Positions 16,478-23,818 of a stretch of DNA of 64,000 nt are shown here, piece after piece. The translations under genes and the position numbers were made by a program. Source of the stretch: JBCBSZ01 sp039185015 (GTDB taxonomy: Bacteria; Actinomycetota; Acidimicrobiia; Acidimicrobiales; Poriferisodalaceae); contig JBCDAU010000006.1 of the NCBI GenBank assembly GCA_039185015.1, positions 121,043 through 185,042 on the forward strand. Reading direction: 5' to 3'. How positions within the stretch are numbered: position 1 is the stretch's first letter; every line of letters begins with the position of its first letter. The notes below the pieces were generated by a model that saw nothing but the letters and a program-made list of their open reading frames with translations, was not told the origin of the DNA and ran no database searches.

Positions 16478-17023
16478 ATGCTGGCCTGGATGGATCTCGA
16501 GATGACCGGTCTCGAGCCCGAGCGACACGTCATCGTCGAGATCGCGACCCTCATCACGGACGACGATCTCGAGATCGTCGCCGAGGGCCCTGACCTGGTG
16601 GTCCATGCCACGGAGGAACAGCTCGCGCTGATGGACCCGGTCGTGGTCGACATGCACACGCGCAGCGGGTTGCTCGAGCAGATCACGGCGTCGACGCTCA
16701 GCCTCGAAGAGGCCGGCGAGCAGACCCTGGCCTTCATCAAGCAGCACATCCCCGAGTCCCGGTCGGTCCCGCTCTGTGGCAACTCGATCGGCACCGACCG
16801 GCGCTTCCTCGCCACCTACCTGCCGGAGATCGAGGAGTACCTCCACTACCGAAGCGTCGACGTGTCCTCGGTCAAGGAGCTCGCGCGGCGGTGGAACCCG
16901 GCGATCCTGAAGGGGTCACCCGACAAGCGGCTCAGCCACCGGGCGCTCGACGACATCCGCGAGAGCGTCGCCGAGCTGCGTCACTACCGCGACACCTTCT
17001 TCCTCAAGCCCGATCCGAGCTGA
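16478..17023 (+). CDS. orn: Oligoribonuclease
   Basis: 181 residues of the DEDDh exonuclease family. Exo I is WMDLEMTGLEPERH (Asp and Glu), Exo II is GNSIGTDRRFL, and Exo III is SHRALDDIRES with the catalytic His and Asp. Orn degrades 2-5-nt RNAs and the pGpG made from c-di-GMP, relevant because two GGDEF proteins lie in this window. ATG 16478 is used because upstream residues do not match the family; TACCGT lies 9 nt before it. Confidence 0.95.
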   Translation: MLAWMDLEMTGLEPERHVIVEIATLITDDDLEIVAEGPDLVVHATEEQLALMDPVVVDMHTRSGLLEQITASTLSLEEAGEQTLAFIKQHIPESRSVPLCGNSIGTDRRFLATYLPEIEEYLHYRSVDVSSVKELARRWNPAILKGSPDKRLSHRALDDIRESVAELRHYRDTFFLKPDPS

Positions 17024-17777
17024 GAGCGGCGGGCTCCACCCGCTCGACCACCTGGGCTCGCGCCTCGACCTCGGTGCCGCTGCGCAGCCACAGCCGAAAA
17101 CCGCCGTCGTGATCGCAGGTCTCGACGGTGACCTGCTCGCCAGGCTCGATCCCCGACAGGTACTCGAGCTCGGCCCGCACCCGCCGACGCATCCCGCGGC
17201 GGGCGATCTCCTCCTCGACCGGCGCCCAGTACGCGGCATTGTTCATGTGACCGAGCACGTCGAGGTCGACCGCCCGCATCGGCCACGTGCTGCGCGGCGC
17301 GCCGTCGGGCGGGTCGGGGAGCTGGAGCCGGGCGCGGACCTTGCGGTCGCGAGCGGCTGCGCCGTAGTGCTCGCTGAACTCGGGCGGCACCCGAGCCGGG
17401 CGCATCGAGGCCTCGTCGACGCAGACCCACAGCACCGAGCACTCGACCCGCCCACCGTCGGCGCCGATGAGCGACGTGCGGCGCTCGGCCCATCGGCTGC
17501 CGATGCCACCACAGAAGGTCCGCAGCTCGAACGCCTCGCGCAGCACGGGTGAGCGGTGCACCTCGACGAGGGTCCGCCGCACGACCCAGAACATGGCGCC
17601 GGGGAGCTGCGCGTCGACGGCGTCGTCGTTGGCGACGTCCTGCAGGTAGCGGGCGAGCGCGTCGAGGCGCAAGCGACCGGATGGGGTGACGTCGCCGAGG
17701 CGGACCCGGCCCTCGCTGCGGAAGACCCGGCCCTCGGTCGGCTCGTCGACGATCTCGACGGCGGCGTCGACGGCCAA
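17004..17777 (-). CDS. Acyl-ACP thioesterase family protein
   Basis: About 257 residues with a double-hotdog architecture. FRSEGRVRLGDVTPSGRLRL and ARYLQDVANDDAVDA begin the first hotdog; MRAVDLDVLGHMNNAAYW is the second, with the conserved His/Asn of acyl-ACP thioesterases. It likely hydrolyses acyl-ACP or acyl-CoA. The start is unclear: in frame there is only a TTG at 17777 (or CTG). Two bases before that TTG an 11-codon ORF ends (17780-17815) that has a better Shine-Dalgarno, so reinitiation or a frameshift is possible. It overlaps the 3' end of orn by 20 bp, convergently. Confidence 0.82.
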   Translation of the reverse strand: MAVDAAVEIVDEPTEGRVFRSEGRVRLGDVTPSGRLRLDALARYLQDVANDDAVDAQLPGAMFWVVRRTLVEVHRSPVLREAFELRTFCGGIGSRWAERRTSLIGADGGRVECSVLWVCVDEASMRPARVPPEFSEHYGAAARDRKVRARLQLPDPPDGAPRSTWPMRAVDLDVLGHMNNAAYWAPVEEEIARRGMRRRVRAELEYLSGIEPGEQVTVETCDHDGGFRLWLRSGTEVEARAQVVERVEPAALSSDRA

Positions 17778-17779
17778 GC

Positions 17780-17815
17780 TCAGACGGCCCGGATCGCGGC
17801 GGTGGTCATCGACAT
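17780..17815 (-). other. Possible 11-codon leader ORF of thioesterase gene
   Basis: ATG at 17815 with GGGAG 5 nt upstream, encoding MSMTTAAIRAV, and TGA two bases before the candidate TTG start of the thioesterase. It may be a coupling leader, or the true N-terminus joined by a frameshift. Confidence 0.4.
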
Positions 17816-17993
17816 GTGCTCTCCCGGTGCGCTCGTTCGGACCGGGCGAGACGCTATCTCCGATACCGGTCGCGTTAATCGCTTGACCGATGTCGCGATC
17901 ACTGGTTTCGTGAACCCGTCGGGACGGAGGTCCCGGCCGTGCCAAGGCACGCCTTCGGGTGGGTCTCGGGGCGGACCGTCGAGAGGAGCGGAC

Positions 17994-18170
17994 ATGGAGA
18001 ACATGACGCGATGCCAGCAGGCATTCAGCGCCGTTCATCCGGCTCCGCGCGCCCTCGCGCCCATGGCCCTCGCCCGGCCGTGGTCGATCAAGGACGGTCT
18101 CGTGGGAGCTGCGTCGTTCGGCAACACGACCGTGAACGACTACCGGCGGCCTCCGGAGGCTCCGAGTTAG
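17994..18170 (+). CDS. whiB7 leader peptide (upstream ORF)
   Basis: A 58-codon ORF (MENMTRCQQAFSAVHPAP...) preceded by GAGAGGAG 5 nt before the ATG. It has no family and lies between the thioesterase promoter region and a strong terminator, with the whiB7-type gene immediately beyond. Codons near its end (18145-18154, GGCGGCCTCC) are complementary to the 5' arm of the terminator (18203-18212). A ribosome finishing the ORF would mask this segment and let the terminator form; a stalled ribosome upstream would leave it free to make an antiterminator. This is the known whiB7 arrangement in mycobacteria and Streptomyces, though this peptide itself is unfamiliar. Confidence 0.7.
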   Translation: MENMTRCQQAFSAVHPAPRALAPMALARPWSIKDGLVGAASFGNTTVNDYRRPPEAPS

Positions 18171-18212
18171 GTGGGACACCACCAACTCGAAGCGCTCGCT
18201 TCGGAGGCCGCC
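18145..18212 (+). promoter_or_regulatory. Antiterminator pairing (18145-18154 with 18203-18212)
   Basis: GGCGGCCTCC inside the leader ORF is an exact 10-nt complement of GGAGGCCGCC in the 5' arm of the terminator, so the two structures are mutually exclusive. Confidence 0.65.
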
Positions 18213-18245
18213 AGACCCAGAGGTCTGGCGGCCTCTCTCGTTTTT
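18204..18245 (+). terminator. Intrinsic terminator / whiB7 attenuator
   Basis: A perfect 14-bp stem (18204-18217 with 18222-18235) with a CAGA loop, then TCTCG and five T. It sits between the leader ORF stop and the whiB7 start, so it can only act as an attenuator of the downstream gene. Confidence 0.9.
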
Positions 18246-18269
18246 CACCCACATCACCCAGGGGGATCC

Positions 18270-18659
18270 GTGAACAACCTCGAACCATTGCAACCCGACA
18301 GTTCCTCGCCCGCCGATGTCATGGGCGTGCTGTTGGCGACCGACGACGACGCCTGGCGTCGTTCCGCCCGCTGCCGTGACCTCGCGGGCACACTGACCGG
18401 CCTCTTCTTCTCGGACGATCTCGTCGACATCGCCCGGGCGAAGGCCATCTGCTCCAAGTGCTCCGTGAGCGAGGAGTGCCTCGATGCGGCGCTCTCCCGC
18501 AAGGAGCCCTGGGGCGTCTGGGGCGGCGAGCTGCTGGAGAACGGCCGCATCGTCGCCAACAAGCGCCCGCGTGGGCGCCCACCCAAGAACCCTCGTCCGC
18601 CGCTCGTGGTGGACGAGGTGCCCCTGCCGGCTCCCCGAGTCGCCTGCCGCGCCTCCTAG
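18270..18659 (+). CDS. whiB7: WhiB7-type Fe-S transcriptional regulator
   Basis: 129 residues. Cluster ligands Cys35, Cys61, Cys64 and Cys70 (CSKCSVSEEC). The turn EPWGVWGGELLENGRIVANK is followed by KRPRGRPPK, an AT-hook at residues 101-104. GVWGG plus an RGRP hook is the WhiB7 hallmark. WhiB7 binds AT-rich DNA with the primary sigma factor and turns on intrinsic antibiotic-resistance genes, including its own. The GTG at 18270 has AGGGGGAT upstream. Two features fit family practice: the upstream leader ORF and attenuator. Its N-terminus is about 30 residues longer than in mycobacterial WhiB7. Confidence 0.88.
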   Translation: MNNLEPLQPDSSSPADVMGVLLATDDDAWRRSARCRDLAGTLTGLFFSDDLVDIARAKAICSKCSVSEECLDAALSRKEPWGVWGGELLENGRIVANKRPRGRPPKNPRPPLVVDEVPLPAPRVACRAS

Positions 18660-18756
18660 TGGCCCAGTGACGCCTCCAGCCGCAGGTTCCGAGCGACGTG
18701 ACAGCGAGCTCGGTTCCTCGGTGAGGCACCAACCTGGGTGAGCCGGCCACGGCCCC

Positions 18757-18829
18757 GGCCGCAGCCCGTCAGGGCGAGGACACGGGGAGGGGGGCGGAGC
18801 ACCGAGCTCCGTGGGCACCGGGACCCACG
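18757..18829 (-). repeat. Dispersed intergenic palindromic repeat, copy A
   Basis: The 300-bp gap between whiB7 and the TlpA gene holds a palindrome (CGTGGG-N8-CCCACG, 18810-18829) with the core GGGTCCCGG on the minus strand. The 25 bp at 18757-18781 are the exact reverse complement of 22479-22503. I see no gene in this gap. Confidence 0.75.
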
Positions 18830-18843
18830 CCGGCAAGAAGCAC

Positions 18844-18874
18844 AGCCCGGCCGCGTGGGCGACGCGGCCGGGCT
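18844..18874 (+). terminator. Terminator-like hairpin
   Basis: A perfect 13-bp stem (AGCCCGGCCGCGT with ACGCGGCCGGGCT) and loop GGGCG, without a T-run. It could end whiB7 transcription or insulate the TlpA promoter. Confidence 0.45.
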
Positions 18875-18959
18875 CGTGGAGAATGGTGGGGATCGGGAAG
18901 GATGTCGGGAGACCGGGCGTTCCCATCTTGTCCCCGACATCGCCGACCGGAGGCCGACG

Positions 18960-19535
18960 ATGACCGACACGAACGACGCGAGCGACATCGGCCAGCCGAG
19001 CGAGGTCGACGCCGGCGACATGCGCCTCAGCGCAGGTCGTCGGTGGTTGATGCTGGGCCTCGGCACGTTCATCGTCCTGGCCGGAGTGCTGTTCGTGGCC
19101 CTCGGTGGCGAGTCCGACGGTTCGACCGGCGGCGGCCACCTCGACATCGCCTTCACGCTGCCCGACGGTGACGAGATCGTCCTGGCCGACTTCGAGGGCG
19201 AGGCGATGGTCGTGAACTTCTTCGCCTCGTGGTGCGGTCCCTGTCGGGCCGAGATGCCCGACTTCGAGGAGGTGCACCAGTCGATCGGCGACCAGGTCCG
19301 CTTCATCGGGCTCAGCACCGACGCCCGACAGTCGGACGCCGAGGAGATCGTCGCCGACACCGGGATCACCTACCTCTGGGGTCGTGACGCCAACGCCGAC
19401 ATCTTCGCCGCCTACGAGGGGGCCGTGATGCCGACCACGGTGTTCGTCACGGCCGAGGGCGAGATCGTCGACGTCCACGGCGGCATCCTCACCGCCGAGG
19501 CGCTTACGGAGCGGGCGCTGGAGCTCCTCGGATGA
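18960..19535 (+). CDS. TlpA-like membrane-anchored thioredoxin
   Basis: 191 residues. A cytoplasmic Asp-rich N-terminus, one membrane segment (about 31-50, WLMLGLGTFIVLAGVLFVAL), then a thioredoxin fold outside with the active site FFASWCGPCRAEMPDF and cis-Pro in VMPTTVF. It likely reduces or isomerises extracytoplasmic disulfides, for example in cytochrome c or CuA maturation. It overlaps the CcdA-like gene by 4 bp (ATGA), which would supply reductant across the membrane. Confidence 0.9.
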   Translation: MTDTNDASDIGQPSEVDAGDMRLSAGRRWLMLGLGTFIVLAGVLFVALGGESDGSTGGGHLDIAFTLPDGDEIVLADFEGEAMVVNFFASWCGPCRAEMPDFEEVHQSIGDQVRFIGLSTDARQSDAEEIVADTGITYLWGRDANADIFAAYEGAVMPTTVFVTAEGEIVDVHGGILTAEALTERALELLG

Positions 19536-20440
19536 TCGACGCCCCGCTGGCGTTCGCCTTCACCGCGGGCCTCGTCGCGGCGATCAACCCCTGCGGGTTC
19601 GCCATGCTGCCCGCCTACCTCTCGTTCTTCCTCGGGCGTGAGGATGCCGACGACCGGGACACCGCAAAGGCGGTCACCCGCGCGATCACCACCTCGCTCA
19701 GCCTGGCGCTCGGCTTCCTCGCCGTGTTCGCCGTGGTCGGCTCGCTCCTCAACGCCGGCGTCGACGGCCTCCGTGACGTCCTCCCCTGGGTCGTCATCGT
19801 CATCGGCGTCGCGATGGTCGCGCTCGGGGTCTCGTTCGTGCTCGGCCGCAAGATGGTCGTGAACCTCCCCCGGCTGCAGCGGGGCGGCACCGACCGCTCG
19901 GTGGGCTCGATGGCCCTGTTCGGGGCGAGCTACGCGACCGCCTCGCTGGGGTGCACCCTCCCGCTCTTCCTCGTCGCCGTGGTCACCCGGCCCGACGGCT
20001 TCGCCTCCGGCCTCGTGTCGGTCATCGCCTACGCCCTGGGCATGACGCTCACCATCACCGCCCTCACCGTGTCGATGGCGCTGGCCCGTTCGACGGTGCT
20101 CACCAACCTCCGCCGGGTGATGCCCCACGTCGAGCGCATCTCGGGCGTCTTGCTCGTGCTGACCGGGCTCTACACGATCTGGTTCTGGGTGAACGACCTC
20201 ACGGCCGAGAACGGTCGGCAGCCGGGGCCGATCGTCTGGGTCGAGGAGCGGTCCTTCGAGCTGCAACGATGGGTCGATCGCACCGGCGGACTGCGAGTCG
20301 GACTCCTGCTGGCGATGATCGTCGCCGGCGCCGTCCTGGCGGCGCTGGTCGCCGCCGACCGATCACAGGGCCGCCAGCGGGCCACCGCGGGGGCCGAGCG
20401 GCCCTCGGTGGACGAGCCCGCCAAGAGCCCCTCCGCCTGA
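19532..20440 (+). CDS. CcdA/DsbD-type transmembrane electron-transfer protein
   Basis: 302 residues with at least six hydrophobic segments. The two redox Cys are in NPCGFAMLPAYLSFF (TM1) and ASLGCTLPLFLVAVV (about TM4), the CcdA hallmark. It moves electrons from cytoplasmic thioredoxin to the TlpA-like partner encoded just upstream. The C-terminal about 60 residues include one more TM and a basic tail. Confidence 0.9.
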   Translation: MIDAPLAFAFTAGLVAAINPCGFAMLPAYLSFFLGREDADDRDTAKAVTRAITTSLSLALGFLAVFAVVGSLLNAGVDGLRDVLPWVVIVIGVAMVALGVSFVLGRKMVVNLPRLQRGGTDRSVGSMALFGASYATASLGCTLPLFLVAVVTRPDGFASGLVSVIAYALGMTLTITALTVSMALARSTVLTNLRRVMPHVERISGVLLVLTGLYTIWFWVNDLTAENGRQPGPIVWVEERSFELQRWVDRTGGLRVGLLLAMIVAGAVLAALVAADRSQGRQRATAGAERPSVDEPAKSPSA

Positions 20441-20462
20441 TCGAGCCGGTACCGTCGCCCCC

Positions 20463-21107
20463 GTGCGGACCGACGGGAGCTTCGAGGAGTTCCTGGCCCA
20501 TCCCGAGGTGGACGAGCGCTCGGTGCTCGGCGGGCGGGTGGGGGTCATGGCCTTCCACGCTGGGCTCGAGGAGGGCACCGGCCAGTTGGCGACCGAGGTC
20601 GCCGAACGGACCGGTGCCTCGCTGTACGTCGCCGAGCAGCCGGTCGACCTGCAGTGGCACGTGTCGTCCCACCGGGTCGTCGCCGAGGCCTCCGACCGGT
20701 TGGCGGACTTCTTCGGCCACGTCGACACGGTCGTCGCGCTCCATGGTTACGGGCGACCGCACTTGATGCGCTCGATCCTGCTCGGTGGACGTGCTCGCGA
20801 CGTCGCCCGAACGGTCGCGGTCCCGCTCGTGCGTCGGATGCATGGCTACGAGGTCCTCCACCGGCTCGATGACATCCCCAAGGCGCTCCGCGGCCTGCAC
20901 GAGTCCAACCCGGTCAACGTCGCGGCCGGCGGGGGCGTGCAGGTCGAGCTGCCACCGCGGGTCCGGATGCGCCTGCCCGAGTGGGCGAAGCACCTCGTCC
21001 CGCTGCAACGACAGCAGCGGGCTGCCCTCGTCGAGGGGCTCGTCGACGCCGTCGACCGGCTGGAGCACGGCGTCCCCCAGGCCGCCGGGGTCGCGAGCGG
21101 CGTCTAG
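20463..21107 (+). CDS. Poly-gamma-glutamate hydrolase family protein
   Basis: 214 residues, most like the small zinc-dependent poly-gamma-glutamate hydrolases of phage PghP type. FHAGLEEGTGQLATEVAERT corresponds to the family HGGGIEPGT segment, WHVSSHRVV supplies a His strand, and VVALHGYGRP a third. Note that the first His-Gly-Gly is changed to His-Ala-Gly here. No signal peptide is seen. GTG 20463 has TACCGT (20450-20455) 7 nt upstream. Confidence 0.72.
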   Translation: MRTDGSFEEFLAHPEVDERSVLGGRVGVMAFHAGLEEGTGQLATEVAERTGASLYVAEQPVDLQWHVSSHRVVAEASDRLADFFGHVDTVVALHGYGRPHLMRSILLGGRARDVARTVAVPLVRRMHGYEVLHRLDDIPKALRGLHESNPVNVAAGGGVQVELPPRVRMRLPEWAKHLVPLQRQQRAALVEGLVDAVDRLEHGVPQAAGVASGV

Positions 21108-21117
21108 CGTCAGCCGC

Positions 21118-22056
21118 GTGGACGCCAGACTCTTCCTCGAACCCCAACAGGGCACGACCTACGACCAGCAGCTCGTGATCGCCCGAGCTGCGGAGGCCGC
21201 CGGCTTCTCGGCCCTGTTCCGCAGCGATCACTTCCTCAAGATGGGTGACGTCGACGGCCTCCCCGGGCCGACCGACGCGTGGGTGACCCTCGCCGGACTC
21301 GCCCGTGAGACCGAGTCGATCCGCCTGGGGACCCTGGTCACCTCGGCGACGTTTCGTCACGGCGGCCTGTTGGCCGTCACGGTCGCCCAGGTCGACCAGA
21401 TGAGCGGAGGCCGGGTCGAGCTGGGGCTGGGCGCAGGGTGGTTCGAAGCCGAGCACCTCGGCCACGGCGTGCCGTTCCCAGCGCTCGGCGACCGCTTCGA
21501 CCTGCTCGAGGACCAGCTGGCGATCATCAGCGGGATGTGGGCGACCCCCGTGGGGGAGACCTTCGATCACACCGGACCGGCCCTCAGCGTGTCCGGGTCG
21601 CCCGGTCTGCCGAAGCCCGCCCAGTCGCCGAGGCCGCCGATCGTCGTCGGCGGTCGCGGCCCGAACCGGACGCCGCGACTCGCCGCCACCTACGCCGACG
21701 AGTTCAACCAGGCCTTCGAGGGGCTGGAGCAGTACCGCACGCAGCTCGGGCGGGTGCGGGCAGCCTGCGAGGCTCGCGATCGCGATCCGGACTCGATCGT
21801 GCAGTCGATCGCGCTGATCGTGTGCTGCGGTGAGGACGAGGCAGCGGTCCGCCGGCGGGCGTCGGCCGTGGGGCGGGAGCCGGACGAGCTGCGGGAGAAC
21901 GGAGCGGCGGGCACCCCGGAGGAGGTCGTGGCGAAGATCGCGAGCTATGCCGACGCGGGAGCTCAGCGGATCTACCTGCAGTTCCTTGATCTGTCCGACC
22001 TCGAGCAGATCCAGCTGCTCGGCGAGGACGTGCTCCCCGAGCTGGCGTTGCTGTAG
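21118..22056 (+). CDS. LLM-class F420-dependent oxidoreductase
   Basis: 312 residues, a TIM-barrel luciferase-like monooxygenase. Blocks: AGFSALFRSDHFLKMGD, IRLGTLVTSATFRHGGLLA, RVELGLGAGWFEAEHLGHGV, PPIVVGGRGPNRTPRLAATYADEFN. These match F420-dependent family members (glucose-6-phosphate or mer-like). The substrate is unknown. The GTG has TAGCGT (21105-21110) 7 nt upstream, whose TAG is the stop codon of the preceding gene. Confidence 0.88.
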   Translation: MDARLFLEPQQGTTYDQQLVIARAAEAAGFSALFRSDHFLKMGDVDGLPGPTDAWVTLAGLARETESIRLGTLVTSATFRHGGLLAVTVAQVDQMSGGRVELGLGAGWFEAEHLGHGVPFPALGDRFDLLEDQLAIISGMWATPVGETFDHTGPALSVSGSPGLPKPAQSPRPPIVVGGRGPNRTPRLAATYADEFNQAFEGLEQYRTQLGRVRAACEARDRDPDSIVQSIALIVCCGEDEAAVRRRASAVGREPDELRENGAAGTPEEVVAKIASYADAGAQRIYLQFLDLSDLEQIQLLGEDVLPELALL

Positions 22057-22084
22057 CGCTCCCGTCCTGGGGTCCGGGAGCGCT
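22055..22084 (+). terminator. Terminator-like hairpin after LLM gene
   Basis: Perfect 10-bp stem AGCGCTCCCG/CGGGAGCGCT with a 10-nt loop, starting at the stop codon of the LLM gene and ending before the convergent gene. No T-run. Confidence 0.5.
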
Positions 22085-22092
22085 CCGAGCCC

Positions 22093-22338
22093 CTAGGCCG
22101 GGGAGGCCTCGCGGTCGATCTCGAGCAGGAACAGATCGAGCTGCTCGGACCACCACTCGGTCAGCACCATCGTCTTGCCCGGCACGTCGGCGAGGATGCG
22201 GTCGATCATCTCGACCAGCGCAGGCGAGCTCATCGCCTCCAGTCGAAGATCGAGCAGCCCGTCGACGACCGTCTGACGCGACATGGTGTCGCCGTCGAGG
22301 TCGGCCTGCAGTTCGCTGACGATGTCGTTGAGTGCCAT
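22093..22338 (-). CDS. Small acidic hypothetical protein
   Basis: 81 residues (MALNDIVSELQADLDGDTMS...), with predicted helices and no Cys. No known family. The ATG at 22338 has a GGAGGTGCG ribosome-binding site just upstream. It is convergent with the LLM gene. Confidence 0.6.
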   Translation of the reverse strand: MALNDIVSELQADLDGDTMSRQTVVDGLLDLRLEAMSSPALVEMIDRILADVPGKTMVLTEWWSEQLDLFLLEIDREASPA

Positions 22339-22444
22339 CGCACCTCCTGTCGGCCTCTGTAGTGAACCAGTGAACCCGTCCGGAGCGGTTACCGCGCCGT
22401 GAACTCCTTCACGATCAGTGACTCATGTCACGGTGCTGATTCCC

Positions 22445-22503
22445 GGCGTGGGTCCCGGAGCCCACGCCTCCTCCCGGAGTCCTCGCCCTGACGGGCTGCG
22501 GCC
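22445..22503 (+). repeat. Dispersed intergenic palindromic repeat, copy B
   Basis: Palindrome GGCGTGGG-TCCCGGAG-CCCACGCC (22445-22468) followed by the 25-bp segment shared with copy A. A second GTCGGTCCCGGAGCG core lies at about 22525. It fills the gap between the small hypothetical and pdxH, which holds no gene. Confidence 0.75.
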
Positions 22504-22541
22504 CGTTCCGTATCGACTCCCAGCGTCGGTCCCGGAGCGCC

Positions 22542-23180
22542 TCACGGGTTCAGGCGCTCGAGGTGCCAGGTGCGGCGATCCTTCACGAAGCGCAGGCGAT
22601 CGTGGAGCCGTCCCTCGCGGCCCTGCCAGAACTCCCAGGCGATCGGCGAGATCCGGAAGCCGCCCCAGTGGGGCGGTCGGGGAACCTCACGGCCGTCGAA
22701 GCGGCGTTCGAGCTCGGCGACCCGCTGGACCAGCTCGTCGCGATCGGCGAGCCGCTCCGACTGCTTGGACGCGTGCGCCCCGAGCTGGGAGAGGCGATCG
22801 CGGGAGCCGAAGTAGGCGTCGGACTCCTGGGGGGCGGCGTGGGTGGCCCGGCCGGTCACGCGGACCTGCCGGTCCAGCTCGAGCCACGAGAACAGGGCCT
22901 CGATCCTGGCATCGTGGGCGAGCGCTCGGCCCTTCCGGCTGCGCTCGTTCGTGTAGAAGACCAGGCCACGCTGGTCGAGGCCGCGGAGCAGCACGTTGCG
23001 CACCCCGGGCGTCCCGTCGTTGTCGACGGTGGCGATGGCCATGGCGTTGGGTTGGGCGCAGCCCTCCCGCTCGGCGTCCGCCATCCACGTCTCGAACAGC
23101 GGCAACGGGTCGTCGCCGGCGAGCGACTCGTCGAACGGGACGGCTCGGTACCGGGCGAGCAGGTCGGCGGCGTCGGTCAT
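22542..23180 (-). CDS. pdxH: Pyridoxamine 5'-phosphate oxidase
   Basis: 212 residues. FMN/PLP-binding blocks: ATVDNDGTPGVRNVLLRGLD, GLVFYTNERSRKGRAL, ARIEALFSWLELDRQVRVTG, and the C-terminal W-x-x-x-R motif (WHLERLNP). It oxidises pyridoxine or pyridoxamine phosphate to PLP. ATGA overlap with the upstream methyltransferase makes it the third gene of a serS operon. Confidence 0.95.
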   Translation of the reverse strand: MTDAADLLARYRAVPFDESLAGDDPLPLFETWMADAEREGCAQPNAMAIATVDNDGTPGVRNVLLRGLDQRGLVFYTNERSRKGRALAHDARIEALFSWLELDRQVRVTGRATHAAPQESDAYFGSRDRLSQLGAHASKQSERLADRDELVQRVAELERRFDGREVPRPPHWGGFRISPIAWEFWQGREGRLHDRLRFVKDRRTWHLERLNP

Positions 23181-23818
23181 CGGGCCCGCCTCGCCACCGC
23201 CCAGGTACCCCACCCGGCCGCCGACGCGACCACGTCCCACTCGCCGGGCAGGGCCCGGTCGACCTCGTCGGCCGTGAGGTGGATCGGAGTCTGGTCGCCG
23301 GAGGTGTTCACCCAGACGAGCGCGCCGTCGGGCCGGAGGACCCGATCGAACTCGCCGGGGAACAGCAGCATGTTCTGGCAGACGAGCGTGGCGATCGAGC
23401 CGTCGGGATGGGGCAGCACCGACGCGTCGGCGAGCACACGAGGGGCGAGGGCGGCATCGGCACGGGTGAGCATCTCCACCGACAGGTCGTGGACCTGGAC
23501 GGCGTCGAAGTGCTCGACGAGCCACGGGGTCGCCATGCCGATGCCCGCGCCGAGCTCGAGGCACACCCCGTCCTGCGGGGCACCGCCCCGGGCGAGGGCG
23601 TCCCGCAGAGCACGTGCCCGATCGCCGCTGGCCCGGGTGTGCCACTCGGGCGCGAGCGAGTCGAAGAGCTCGACGACCTTCGCCCGCCGCTCCTCGGTCC
23701 ACCCGTCGGGCTCGAAGGCCACCTGCTGGGTGACCTTCCGCATCGGGTGATCGGGTCCACCCGGTCCGGTCGCAGCCGGATCGGGCTCGTCGAGCCGAGG
23801 TAGCTCGGTGACGCTCAT
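23177..23818 (-). CDS. Class I SAM-dependent methyltransferase
   Basis: 213 residues. Motif I is CLELGAGIGMATPWL, motif II DAVQVHDLSVEML, and a later ASVLPHPDGSIATLVCQNML matches the UbiE/Methyltransferase-11 pattern. The substrate is unknown. It overlaps serS and pdxH by ATGA at both ends. Confidence 0.85.
   Translation of the reverse strand: MSVTELPRLDEPDPAATGPGGPDHPMRKVTQQVAFEPDGWTEERRAKVVELFDSLAPEWHTRASGDRARALRDALARGGAPQDGVCLELGAGIGMATPWLVEHFDAVQVHDLSVEMLTRADAALAPRVLADASVLPHPDGSIATLVCQNMLLFPGEFDRVLRPDGALVWVNTSGDQTPIHLTADEVDRALPGEWDVVASAAGWGTWAVARRAR

Noticed and set aside
17004..19478. 824-residue minus-strand open frame
   Set aside because: Only its C-terminal third (17004-17777) is the thioesterase; the rest crosses the whiB7 leader, terminator, WhiB7 and TlpA genes on the other strand.
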